DNA from: Catenovulum sediminis
Lineage (GTDB): Bacteria; Pseudomonadota; Gammaproteobacteria; Enterobacterales; Alteromonadaceae
Length of the DNA stretch: 64,000 nucleotides
Direction of reading: 5' to 3'
NCBI RefSeq assembly: GCF_007289895.1
Contig: NZ_CP041660.1
Location: forward strand, 1,922,001-1,986,000
The position numbers were made by a program, and so were the translations under genes. Below are positions 54,692 through 63,891 of the stretch, one piece after another. The notes beneath the pieces are model-generated. The model was not told the origin of the DNA and ran no database searches. It saw only the letters and a program-made list of their open reading frames with translations. Position 1 is the stretch's first letter; each line of letters starts with the position of its first letter.

Positions 54692-56815
54692 ATGCAGTAT
54701 CCTTGCAGTTGGCGCACCGTGTTGTGTGCCTTGTTGCGTATCGTATTATGCGCATCGCTTTACTCGGCGAGTGCCGTTGCTGAAAATTATGTGTTGGCGC
54801 ATAATACGGTGAAGGTCGATAACAGAAACAAATTGGGGGAGCGGCTCCAAGCATCTATTGAAGCCCCAACTGAAGCCCCAACAGAAACCATTGATGTACA
54901 TGGCTATCAGGTTAACTCTATTGGTCAGTCGCTATCGGCTTCGCAAGGTTATGTCAATCAAGTTGAAATTGATAGCCGGCCGCTTTTACGAACCGGTGAG
55001 ATATTAGAGTTTGTACCTGGCATGGTCGTGACACAACACAGCGGCAGTGGTAAAGCAAATCAATATTTTTTGCGCGGTTTTAATTTAGACCACGGTACGG
55101 ATTTTAGTACCGCGATTGATGGTATGCCGGTCAATATGCGAACTCATGGACATGGGCAAGGTTATACCGATCTGAATTTTATTATTCCAGAATTAATTTC
55201 ATCCATTCAGTATCGAAAAGGGAGTTATTATGCAGATATAGGTGACTTCTCGTCTGCCGGTGCAGCCGAATTTAGCGTTTTGGATCAATATGCTAAACCT
55301 GAAGTCAGTCTGACACTCGGTGAATATCAATACCAGCGCCTGTTTTCAGCAGGTTCAGTGAAATTAAATGATACGCAGTTATTGGTTGGCGGTGAGCAAC
55401 AATATTATGCGGGGCCTTGGCAGGATATGGATGAAGATATCCGTAAAACGAATTTGTTGATGAGAATTTCAAAACAGCAAGAAAACGAATCTTTTTCATT
55501 TACCGCAATGTTGTATAACAACCGCTGGAATGCGGCAGATCAGATACCGGCAAGAGCGGTCGAGCAAGGTTTAATCGATCAATATGGCTCGCTAGATACA
55601 GATTTAGGCGGAAAATCCAAACGCTATAGTATTTCAGCTAATTGGCAAAAAGGTGATTGGTCGGCATCTGCGTATTGGATTCAATCTGAATTAAACTTAT
55701 TCTCAAATTTCACTTATTTTCTGGATAATCCGCAACGCGGAGATGAGTTTAAACAAGTCGACAAACGTCAGATTTGGGGCGCTGAAATTCACGCATCCGA
55801 GTATTTTAACTGGTTAAATACCCCCGTGACATTAACCTCCGGGGCGCAAACCCGATTTGATAATATTCAGCAAGTGGGTTTGTATCAAACCGAGAATAAA
55901 GTTCCATTTAATACCCTAAAAGAAGATTCAGTCGATGAATTGTCTATGGGTTTATGGAGTCAACTGGCCGCAGAATTAAACCGTGATTTTCGCCTAACCT
56001 TGGGAGCTCGTTACGACTATTTTGCGCTGCAAGTTGAAAACCAAAGCCCGCAAGACAGCGGTTCTGAAAATGACGGTTTATTGAGCCTTAAAGCCAATTT
56101 AAGTTATCAGTTTAACGACAATTTGGAGTTTTATCTAAGTTCGGGCGAGGGATATCATTCAAACGATGCGCGCGGTGCGACGTTGCAGCAGGATGCGGTT
56201 GATATTCTGGTTTCATCTCTGGGCAGTGAGCTCGGATTTCGCTGGTTTAACAATGAAAACTTAAATATTTCAGCGGCGTTATGGCTATTAGAATTGGATT
56301 CTGAGCTTTTGTTTGTAGGAGATGCCGGTAACACAGAAGCCAGCCGACCTTCAAAGCGTTATGGCTTTGAGTTTAGTGGCTATTATTGGTTTGCCAAACA
56401 CTGGAATATCGACCTTGAACTCGCTTGGTCAAAAGCTCGCTATGCAGACGTACAGTTAGATGAAGGCCGTTATATTGACGGCGCCTTGCCTTTTGTTGCC
56501 AGCACAGGGGTAAATTATGCCAGCAAAAATGGCTGGCAGGCTGCTGTGCGCTATCGCTATTTTGCACCGCGTGCTTTAGAGAGCTATAAGCAAGTTAAAG
56601 CCAGCAGTACACAGAATATAAATGCTTCATTAGGTTATCAATGGCAACAATATGCTTTGAAATTAGAGGTCCTCAACCTGCTGGATAGTCAGGACCATGA
56701 CATTGAATATTATTATGCATCTCAATTAGCCAATGAAGCGAGCCCGGTAGAGGATGTACATTATCACCCACTTGAACCCCGTAGCATACGGGTGACTGCG
56801 AGCTATCAGTTTTAA
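54692..56815 (+). CDS. TonB-dependent outer-membrane receptor
   Basis: 707 residues from ATG 54692, which has AAAGGG upstream and begins a clean signal peptide; the frame is open upstream but overlaps the HupE gene. A TonB-box-like stretch (ETIDVHGYQV) precedes a plug domain (LLRTGEILEFVPGMVVTQHSGSGKANQYFLRGFNLDHGTDFSTAIDGMPVNMRTHGHGQGYTDLNFIIPELI) and a 22-strand barrel ending in RVTASYQF (terminal Phe). The histidine-rich RTHGHGQGY loop could be a metal site. Substrate is unknown. Confidence 0.92.
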   Translation: MQYPCSWRTVLCALLRIVLCASLYSASAVAENYVLAHNTVKVDNRNKLGERLQASIEAPTEAPTETIDVHGYQVNSIGQSLSASQGYVNQVEIDSRPLLRTGEILEFVPGMVVTQHSGSGKANQYFLRGFNLDHGTDFSTAIDGMPVNMRTHGHGQGYTDLNFIIPELISSIQYRKGSYYADIGDFSSAGAAEFSVLDQYAKPEVSLTLGEYQYQRLFSAGSVKLNDTQLLVGGEQQYYAGPWQDMDEDIRKTNLLMRISKQQENESFSFTAMLYNNRWNAADQIPARAVEQGLIDQYGSLDTDLGGKSKRYSISANWQKGDWSASAYWIQSELNLFSNFTYFLDNPQRGDEFKQVDKRQIWGAEIHASEYFNWLNTPVTLTSGAQTRFDNIQQVGLYQTENKVPFNTLKEDSVDELSMGLWSQLAAELNRDFRLTLGARYDYFALQVENQSPQDSGSENDGLLSLKANLSYQFNDNLEFYLSSGEGYHSNDARGATLQQDAVDILVSSLGSELGFRWFNNENLNISAALWLLELDSELLFVGDAGNTEASRPSKRYGFEFSGYYWFAKHWNIDLELAWSKARYADVQLDEGRYIDGALPFVASTGVNYASKNGWQAAVRYRYFAPRALESYKQVKASSTQNINASLGYQWQQYALKLEVLNLLDSQDHDIEYYYASQLANEASPVEDVHYHPLEPRSIRVTASYQF

Positions 56816-56821
56816 TCTTAT

Positions 56822-57574
56822 TTAACTGGCGGGGAATAGTTTATCCCGTAGATTTCTCCACAGATCATGGTAAGCGGTAAACACGGGTTTACCGCTTGCA
56901 AATTCACCCAATGGCATTCTATGTTCTCCCATTTTTTCGACATCAGCTGAAAAAGGAATGTGAGTCGGTAAAAATTGCGGATATTCTTTAAACAGTCTTT
57001 GCATTGTTTCTGCGTGTAAATGTTTTTGTTTTTGTACCATTGAGAAATAGGGGGTTATTTTCTCCTGCGGTAATTCGCGCTGAGTAAAGTATTGGTAGAG
57101 TTGAACTAAAGTACGTTCTGAAAGTGTGGTCGGTATAACCGGGACTAAAATCAAATCACTGGCGACAAAAATACTTTGCGATAAATTGCTGATGGTGGGG
57201 GGGCAATCTAATATGACTAAATCGTATTGTTTTTTAAAACCTTTTAAAACTTTATACAGGCTTTTTTCAGAGTCTTTGTTTTCTTCCAAAACCAGATCAA
57301 AGTTTCGAAAAGAAAAATGTGCCGGTAACACGTCTAAGTTTTCATAATCAGCTGATTTGATGTGTTTTAATAAATTTTTATGCGCTTCGAAAAACGCTTG
57401 TTCCCATGATTTTTTTTTGCTTTTCACGCGAAAGTAAAATGAAGATGCACCCTGCGGGTCTAAATCTATTAACAGCGTTTTGTAGCCGGCTTGCGCAGCT
57501 GACCAAGCCAAGTTGACTGCACTGGCAGTTTTTCCGACACCGCCTTTCATGCTGTAGCAGGCAATCGTTTTCAT
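56822..57574 (-). CDS. ParA/MinD-family ATPase
   Basis: A 250-residue protein with deviant Walker A KGGVGKTASAVNLA (residues 10-23), switch DLDPQGASSF and Walker B-like LVILDCPPTISN. The C-terminal stretch has a ParA-type helix-rich end. There is no ParB or origin-site gene nearby; the neighbour just upstream encodes a CHAD protein, 22 bases away, so the two are an operon. It is the ATPase type used to position plasmids, chromosomes and protein-coated granules. Confidence 0.92.
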   Translation of the reverse strand: MKTIACYSMKGGVGKTASAVNLAWSAAQAGYKTLLIDLDPQGASSFYFRVKSKKKSWEQAFFEAHKNLLKHIKSADYENLDVLPAHFSFRNFDLVLEENKDSEKSLYKVLKGFKKQYDLVILDCPPTISNLSQSIFVASDLILVPVIPTTLSERTLVQLYQYFTQRELPQEKITPYFSMVQKQKHLHAETMQRLFKEYPQFLPTHIPFSADVEKMGEHRMPLGEFASGKPVFTAYHDLWRNLRDKLFPAS

Positions 57575-57596
57575 TTTTATCCTCTTTTTATTAGTG

Positions 57597-58532
57597 TTAA
57601 ATTTGTGAGCTCAGTTGAGCTATTAATTTTTGCGTTTTTTTATTGGCAAACTTAGCAAAGCCGTGTTTGATTTTAGTTTTTAGTTTATTTTGCTGCTTAC
57701 TCAGTTTTTTGGTTAATGCATTGATGGCTTGATGCCGCTTTTCTGATGCGTCATATTGTTCAGAAAGGTGTATGAGTTTTTCTTTTTGCACTGAATAGTC
57801 ATTGAATTGCCCTAATAGGTTCTGCAATTTTTTGAGCTTTTTTTGTAGTTTGATTGCTTTTTTATGATTGGGTAGTAATTGTAAAAACTCACTTAAATAA
57901 CGCAGTTTTTTGCATTTGAGTCGGAGTTGGTGAAACTTTTTGTCAGCGCTTTTCGTATCGATTTTCTGCCCTTTTTTGACTATTTTTTGATAAACCTCAG
58001 GGACAAGCTCATGCAAACACAGGGTAAATGTTTTATAGGTATCTTGCTGTGAAACAAGGTTAAAAGCATGATGGATTTCGTCTAATTTTTTTTTGTATTG
58101 TGGGCTGGAAAACCAATTTTGTATGCGTTTGTGATACTGTTTTTGCTGCGTGCCGACCTCGCTATAAAGCTGTTTTAGACAGCTATGATGTTTTGCTTTT
58201 ATGGCTTTGTAGAATGTCTGTTGGGTATCTAAAAATACATCTAAATCTCTAAGCTCATTCGTTTGGCGAGCTACAAATCCTAAATGATGTGACAATAAAG
58301 CGTATTGGGTCGGTGGAAATTCGTTTTTCAGTAAACTTAATAAAGCTCTAATTTTTCTTAAGCTTACACGATATTGATGGATCGCTTCTATATCATAATT
58401 TTTCTCTTGTTGAGCCTTGTTTTCTTGCTCTCTTGCTTGTTGTAGATAATGCTCAGCAAATATTGCAAAAGCCACCAATACCGGCTCATCACCGGTGATA
58501 TGCAGGGTTTGAACGCTTAAATCAGTGCTCAT
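57597..58532 (-). CDS. CHAD-domain protein
   Basis: 311 residues from ATG 58532, with GGAG 12 bases upstream; a start seven codons earlier (58553) is also open. It is almost all helix, rich in His, Lys, Arg: YDIEAIHQYRVSLRKIRALLSLLKNEFPP and FHQLRLKCKKLRYLSEFLQLLPN are the two conserved CHAD motifs, the basic helices that bind polyphosphate. CHAD proteins coat polyphosphate granules. The ParA-like gene follows on the same strand. Confidence 0.9.
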   Translation of the reverse strand: MSTDLSVQTLHITGDEPVLVAFAIFAEHYLQQAREQENKAQQEKNYDIEAIHQYRVSLRKIRALLSLLKNEFPPTQYALLSHHLGFVARQTNELRDLDVFLDTQQTFYKAIKAKHHSCLKQLYSEVGTQQKQYHKRIQNWFSSPQYKKKLDEIHHAFNLVSQQDTYKTFTLCLHELVPEVYQKIVKKGQKIDTKSADKKFHQLRLKCKKLRYLSEFLQLLPNHKKAIKLQKKLKKLQNLLGQFNDYSVQKEKLIHLSEQYDASEKRHQAINALTKKLSKQQNKLKTKIKHGFAKFANKKTQKLIAQLSSQI

Positions 58533-58576
58533 TTTCGGATTATGCTCCACCATCAAACAGCTATACTTATTTAAAG

Positions 58577-61500
58577 TTAGTTGTCGTCTGCGGCTTTCGC
58601 AAGATTAGCTTTTTCAAATAACCACTTTTGTAATATTTCAGCTAAATTATCTGGGTTTATGGGTTTTACAATATAATCGTCCATGCCAACCGCAAGACAT
58701 TTTTCTCTGTCGCCTTTCATTGCATTTGCAGTCATCGCTACAATGGGGATGTGTTGCAGTTGTGGTTGAGCATTCAAGCGGATTTGTTGGGTGGCTTGAT
58801 AGCCGTCCATAACCGGCATTTGGCAATCCATCAATATCAATTGATATCTGTCGGTTTGTTTATTCAGTTTTTCGATGGCTTGTTGACCATTTTCAGCGAT
58901 TTCTACTTTAACACCAAATGGTTGCAGCATGGCAAGTGCTACTTGCTGGTTGATTTCGTTATCTTCAACTAACAGGATAGTGTAATTTTCTGTGTGCCCA
59001 GTATCGATTTGTTCGCTAGCGCTCGATGTCTCTGCCTGCTTGTCTGAGTTTTCGTTGTTATCATGGTGAAAAATTGCGTCACATAATTGTTGTTTACGGT
59101 AAGGATAAGGCAGCCGGTGTATATTTTCATTAAAGGTTCTTTTAAGCGGACGGTTAACTTGCTTTGACAGGTCGGTAAACTGAATGAGTTTGCAGTGCCC
59201 TGAGAGCGCTAAAGATTGTAAAGACGCTTCAATGTTATGCGCTTGCATTCTTTCTTGCTCGTGTGCTTTGGTTTTGCGGATGTCTTGCGTTTTTGGTGGG
59301 TCTAATAACAAAATATAGCTGTATTCGCTAGGTTGCTGTTGGATCATACTGAAAAACACATCTTGTGTATTTGCTTCTTGCACGCAAGCTTGCCATTTTT
59401 CCAGCTGTTGCTTTAGAATTTGAGATTTAGAATTGTTGGTTGTGTAAATTAGAATCTTGGCACCTTGTAAATTTGGCACTTGCTGCTGTTGGGATTGAGT
59501 GTCTAGCAATTGTATTTTAAAAGTAAAACAACTTCCTTTTCCGAGTTGGCTATTTACCTTAATCTCTCCTCCCATTAATTCACATAGATGTTTACTGATT
59601 GCTAAACCTAAACCAGAGCCACCATATTTACGCGTGGTTGAACTATCAACTTGGGTGAAAGAGTCAAATAAAGTTTGTACTTTGTGTTCTGGAATGCCAA
59701 TACCTGAATCTTCTACATCACAGCATAAGGTAAAACGGCCAGCCAGCTGTTGGATTTCATCTTGCTCAATATGGGCGGTCACTTTTACTACGCCTGTCTC
59801 ACTGAATTTTATTGCATTGCCTAATAAATTTGTCAATATTTGCCGAATTCTACTTGGGTCTCCAATCACATTTTGTTTGTCTATTGGCGTGGTGTCTATC
59901 AGTAAATCTAACCCTTTTTTTTGTGCTTTTGTTGCTAAAGTTTGAATAACGCTCTCTAATAACTCACACAAATCAAATTCAATACGTTCTATATCTAGCT
60001 TGCCCGCTTCAATTTTAGAAAAGTCGAGAATATCGTCTAATAATACTAAAAGTGAGCGCGCGCTTTGCTGCGCTAAACTGGCATATTCACGTTGTTGATT
60101 GGTCAGTTGGCTATCAATTAAAATACTTAGCATGCCCAGTACGCCATTCATTGGAGTCCGTATTTCATGGCTCATGCTGGCCAAAAATTCAGATTTTAAG
60201 CGTGTCGATTCTTGTGCTTGCTCAAGCGCTAGTTGCCGCTCTTTTATGGCTTCTTGCAGTTTGATTTCCGCGAAAACTTGTGCGCTGATATCACTTTGTA
60301 TACCTAAAAAGTGAGTGACTTCACCTTGTATATTATGCACCGGGGTAATTGACAACTGGTTGTAAAACAGCTCACCATTTTTACGATAATTTTCTACACG
60401 AATATCAATTTTTGACTGTGTGTTAAGTGCATTTGATATTTTGGTTAATGCTTGTTTAGAGGTTGCTTCACCTTGTAAAAAGCGACAGTTTTTACCTAAT
60501 ACTTCCTCTTTTGTATAACCGGTTATTTTTTCAAATGCGGCATTTACATAAATAACCGGGAGATCGGCTTGCTTGGCGTCTACAATGATGATCCCGGTAC
60601 TGGCCGCTTCAATTGCGCGTTGCCGGATATGTAAGTCTTGTTCAATTTTGTGTGTTTTAGTGACATCAGAACCAACTAAAATAAAACCATCTATTTGATT
60701 ATTTTGATCTACGTAGTGACTCCTGCTCCAGTGAAAAAATAGCGTTTCTAACGTATCTTGCGAAGAAAATTGGTAACTGGCGTTAAATTCTAATAGATTT
60801 TGCGATGCTTGTAGTATTTGCTCGTGCTTGTCTTTTGGCATTAATAGGTCAAATACTTTATCGGGAGAAATTTTCAGTTTATCTGTTAGCTCTAAGAGGG
60901 CTTTATTATTTAATTTTACCTGTCCACTTAGATCAAAAACCACTAAAACTTCGTTAATTGAGTTGATAATATTTTCGAAATAGTCTTTTGAGATAGAAGT
61001 TATTGTTAGATCATTTAGCAATGCAGAAAATTCATTTCTAAGTTGATGAAGCTCGGAGATATTGACCGATTTTGGTAGGTTCGTTGATACGGTTGAGTTT
61101 TTTAATTGTCGAATGGCATACAAAAACTCATTGAGTGTGTTTGACGAAACACTGGCCGATAATGCAATGCTAAACCAAATTGAAAAGCACAGAGTAAGAA
61201 TAACGCTGACGATCGCAAGGATAAAAACTATCCACTCTAATGCGGTATACATCTGTTTTTGCAGGTTGATTATAGTGTTGCCATATTTATCTGTATTTTG
61301 ATAAATATGCCAGTTGCTATAATCTAGTTCGTTAAAGTCTTCAAGTAAATTGGCAATGCTTGAGTTGCTGCTATAGAGCACTTTATTATCTTTATTCACG
61401 TAGACCAATTGGTTTTTTGAATGCTCTAAATAGATATGCTTAGCGATTTCTCGCCATGGCACGTGAGCAAATATGGCACCTTCTGGTAATGTGGATAATA

Positions 61501-61969
61501 AAACTGGTGTGGCGAAGTAAGCGCCATCTTTATTGAGTTTTTGATAATACTCTCCATCAATTAAGACAGTTTCAATCCACTCTTGCTTTGCAAACCCTAT
61601 ATCACCTCTAGCTGCTATTAGGTTGCCTTGAAAATCGGTTAAGCCCACTTTCGCCAGTTTGTAACCACCTAACCTGAATGAGTTAAAAAACATAGAGATG
61701 TATTGATCTCGGTTTTGTAAGTCGATTAGGCTATTTATGATTAAGTCATTACTCGCTAAACTTTCCAATTGAGCTTTGACTGCATTAAGCTCTCTTTCTA
61801 ATTGTTGAGTAAATTGAGCATTAGTTTGTCGTTGCGCTTCTGTAAATTGCTGATTGGCAACATATTGTATCGCGAATATAAATACTAGGATTAAGATAAA
61901 AATAAGGGCTGATACTTTGGGTAAAGTATGCTCTAGGACATATCTCCTTAAACTGGGGCGTCGTTGCAT
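58577..61969 (-). CDS. Hybrid sensor histidine kinase with two PAS domains
   Basis: A 1,130-residue kinase. TM helices near residues 17-37 and 240-262 enclose a periplasmic sensor domain. PAS domains lie at about 335-445 and 455-565 (second: NAAFEKITGYTKEEVLGKNCRFLQGEATSK, LOV-like NCRFLQG). HisKA has H601 in SMSHEIRTPMNG; the ATPase motifs are DSGIGIP and GSGLGLA. A receiver-like domain with no acidic pair comes next (about 830-950), then a receiver with D1048 in LMDCQMPVMDG. No HPt. The binding-protein gene is 2 bases upstream. Confidence 0.93.
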   Translation of the reverse strand: MQRRPSLRRYVLEHTLPKVSALIFILILVFIFAIQYVANQQFTEAQRQTNAQFTQQLERELNAVKAQLESLASNDLIINSLIDLQNRDQYISMFFNSFRLGGYKLAKVGLTDFQGNLIAARGDIGFAKQEWIETVLIDGEYYQKLNKDGAYFATPVLLSTLPEGAIFAHVPWREIAKHIYLEHSKNQLVYVNKDNKVLYSSNSSIANLLEDFNELDYSNWHIYQNTDKYGNTIINLQKQMYTALEWIVFILAIVSVILTLCFSIWFSIALSASVSSNTLNEFLYAIRQLKNSTVSTNLPKSVNISELHQLRNEFSALLNDLTITSISKDYFENIINSINEVLVVFDLSGQVKLNNKALLELTDKLKISPDKVFDLLMPKDKHEQILQASQNLLEFNASYQFSSQDTLETLFFHWSRSHYVDQNNQIDGFILVGSDVTKTHKIEQDLHIRQRAIEAASTGIIIVDAKQADLPVIYVNAAFEKITGYTKEEVLGKNCRFLQGEATSKQALTKISNALNTQSKIDIRVENYRKNGELFYNQLSITPVHNIQGEVTHFLGIQSDISAQVFAEIKLQEAIKERQLALEQAQESTRLKSEFLASMSHEIRTPMNGVLGMLSILIDSQLTNQQREYASLAQQSARSLLVLLDDILDFSKIEAGKLDIERIEFDLCELLESVIQTLATKAQKKGLDLLIDTTPIDKQNVIGDPSRIRQILTNLLGNAIKFSETGVVKVTAHIEQDEIQQLAGRFTLCCDVEDSGIGIPEHKVQTLFDSFTQVDSSTTRKYGGSGLGLAISKHLCELMGGEIKVNSQLGKGSCFTFKIQLLDTQSQQQQVPNLQGAKILIYTTNNSKSQILKQQLEKWQACVQEANTQDVFFSMIQQQPSEYSYILLLDPPKTQDIRKTKAHEQERMQAHNIEASLQSLALSGHCKLIQFTDLSKQVNRPLKRTFNENIHRLPYPYRKQQLCDAIFHHDNNENSDKQAETSSASEQIDTGHTENYTILLVEDNEINQQVALAMLQPFGVKVEIAENGQQAIEKLNKQTDRYQLILMDCQMPVMDGYQATQQIRLNAQPQLQHIPIVAMTANAMKGDREKCLAVGMDDYIVKPINPDNLAEILQKWLFEKANLAKAADDN

Positions 61970-61971
61970 CG

Positions 61972-63180
61972 CTAATTATCCTTAAAGCTAACTGGAACGA
62001 TGTAGCCTTGTTGGTCAAATCCGCACATTTGATAATCTTCGGGGGTTAATGCATCGTGCTGGGCTGGGCTAAAAGGAAGCTGGTAATGTTTAACTATACC
62101 GACGTGTGATGTAATATTTTCTAACGCTTTTTGTATTTTACGACTATCAAATGAATCAGCTGCGATGACAGCCTTGGCTAATAGTTTAACTAAATCGTAG
62201 GCGTGTGCGGTCCCTGCGGGGGAGGGGAGGCTTTTGGCCGTTATACTTTCATCGTACTTTTTTTTGTATTGAGCTAGTAATTGTTGATTGGTTTCTTTGG
62301 AAAAAGGCTTTAAAAAAGAATAGGTTTGTAAGAATGATAGTTTAACTTTTTGCAGGTTTTCAATTTTGGCAAGCTGGACAAAGTTGCCACCCGTTATACC
62401 CCAGTGAGAAATAATGGGTTTGCGCTGTTCTTTTGGCAGTGACGCCATACCTTTGATGACTTCGGCGCCTTCTGGCGAATTCGCGACCAATATGATGGCG
62501 TCAGTATCACTTTTCGCGATTCTTTGGGTTGTAAGTTGCAGGTTTTGATCGCGCCAATTAAACCATTCAATATGGTTAATGTTTAGATTGAGTTGTTTTG
62601 CAGCCTTTTGTATGGAGGATTTATTTGAACGGCCCCATCCTGTATTTTCAAGCAATAAAGTAATCGTTTTATAGTGCTGCGCTTTAGCATGCTGTAAAAG
62701 AACTTGACCTGCATCTGCATCCCGCACGGACACTCTAAATACATAATTCGGTAGATATCCATTGTCGACAATGGGGGTGCCTGCTGCCCATGGAACTAAA
62801 AATACCAGCTTATGTTGATGGATAAACTCAAGTTCATTGAGTACGACTGGGGTGTGCACGCCGCCCAATATCGCTATCACTTTGTTATTGTTGGCAAATG
62901 ACTTGAGGTTAAACAAACCTCTGGCTGGGTTTCCTCTATGGTCTTTAGCCAGCAACTTAACTGATTTACCTAGCAATCCACCTTGTAGGTTAATTTCATC
63001 AATTGCTATTTCCGCCCCTCTTTTGATCGCTAGCCCGCCTTCAGCTGCAACAGCTGAAAGATCGGCGTCTAAGCCGATATATACATAGTGATCATCAGCT
63101 CGTATGGTAAAACTGACAAGTAAAATGAAAATAGAAAATATATTAAATACTTGCATCTCTATGGCACTAAAGTGAATCAA
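61972..63180 (-). CDS. ABC-type periplasmic binding protein (branched-chain amino-acid type)
   Basis: A 402-residue Peripla_BP_6-like protein with signal peptide (about residues 9-30; an ATG at 63156 is an alternative start). The mature part begins YVYIGLDADLSAVAAEGGLAIKRGAEIAIDEINLQGGLLGKSVKLLAKDHRGNPARG, the opening of type I periplasmic binding proteins. There is no permease gene nearby. Its stop is 2 bases before the kinase gene, so it probably presents a ligand to that kinase instead of to a transporter. The ligand is unknown. Confidence 0.92.
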   Translation of the reverse strand: MIHFSAIEMQVFNIFSIFILLVSFTIRADDHYVYIGLDADLSAVAAEGGLAIKRGAEIAIDEINLQGGLLGKSVKLLAKDHRGNPARGLFNLKSFANNNKVIAILGGVHTPVVLNELEFIHQHKLVFLVPWAAGTPIVDNGYLPNYVFRVSVRDADAGQVLLQHAKAQHYKTITLLLENTGWGRSNKSSIQKAAKQLNLNINHIEWFNWRDQNLQLTTQRIAKSDTDAIILVANSPEGAEVIKGMASLPKEQRKPIISHWGITGGNFVQLAKIENLQKVKLSFLQTYSFLKPFSKETNQQLLAQYKKKYDESITAKSLPSPAGTAHAYDLVKLLAKAVIAADSFDSRKIQKALENITSHVGIVKHYQLPFSPAQHDALTPEDYQMCGFDQQGYIVPVSFKDN

Positions 63181-63288
63181 CTAAGTCAATGCTAAGTATA
63201 GACTTTGTTGGTTAAAGTGTAGTCAAAAGTACTGTAAAAAAGCTCGAAAACGAGCTGTAACTCTTGCTGTAAATAAAAATCTTGTGCT

Positions 63289-63891
63289 TTATTGTTTATG
63301 AGTCGAGCAGTCAGTCGCCAGACTTACCTTGTCATATGCATCAGACTCTTTTGCAAAGAATAATGTCAACTCAGCAACCTGTACTCCAAATTTACTGATA
63401 GTGGAGCGGTTAAAAACATGCGTTTTATCAATCTGGTACATCCAATCGTCTATCGTAAAAATTCGGGTCGTGTCGTCCATCGAGATTTGTAGTTGATATT
63501 TTAAATTAACAGCAGAACCTTTCTGATAAATGCTTGCAACGCCTTCAACATCATTAGCGCGCCCTTCGTATAAGCCATTTTTGATTTTATTGATGGTCCA
63601 TATTCTTGTTTGTTTTTCACCATCGTCAAATTCAAATGATTCATGCAAAGTACCGATATTGTCTTGCCAGCAGGCTTTTATATCAACGACAAAATGACGT
63701 GTTTTTTTGCCCTTAACATTTTGTAGCATGCCCCAAGCCTTAATTTTGCCTGTAAAATAGTTTTCGAGTTTGAACTCTGGAGCCGTGTTATCGTACTCTT
63801 TTATACTGGTTGAGCAGGCCGATAGAAAAAAAGCGGCAAAGATGTAAATCATTACTGTTTCAACGCGTTTTCTGGCGATTAAATGTATCAT
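63289..63891 (-). CDS. DUF3833 lipoprotein
   Basis: A 200-residue lipoprotein. Lipobox FLSAC (Cys near residue 26). The mature part starts KEYDNTAPEFKLENYFTGKIKAWGMLQNVKGKKTRHFVVDIKACW, then FEFDDGEKQTRIWTI and DDWMYQIDKTHVFNRSTISKFGVQVAELTLFF, the DUF3833 plan. The start at 63891 is supported by AAGGAAA 7 bases upstream and by overlap with the preceding stop codon (ATGA). The family is often found with genes for a photo-oxidative-stress lipid pathway; here only the neighbour's tail is visible. Confidence 0.88.
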   Translation of the reverse strand: MIHLIARKRVETVMIYIFAAFFLSACSTSIKEYDNTAPEFKLENYFTGKIKAWGMLQNVKGKKTRHFVVDIKACWQDNIGTLHESFEFDDGEKQTRIWTINKIKNGLYEGRANDVEGVASIYQKGSAVNLKYQLQISMDDTTRIFTIDDWMYQIDKTHVFNRSTISKFGVQVAELTLFFAKESDAYDKVSLATDCSTHKQ

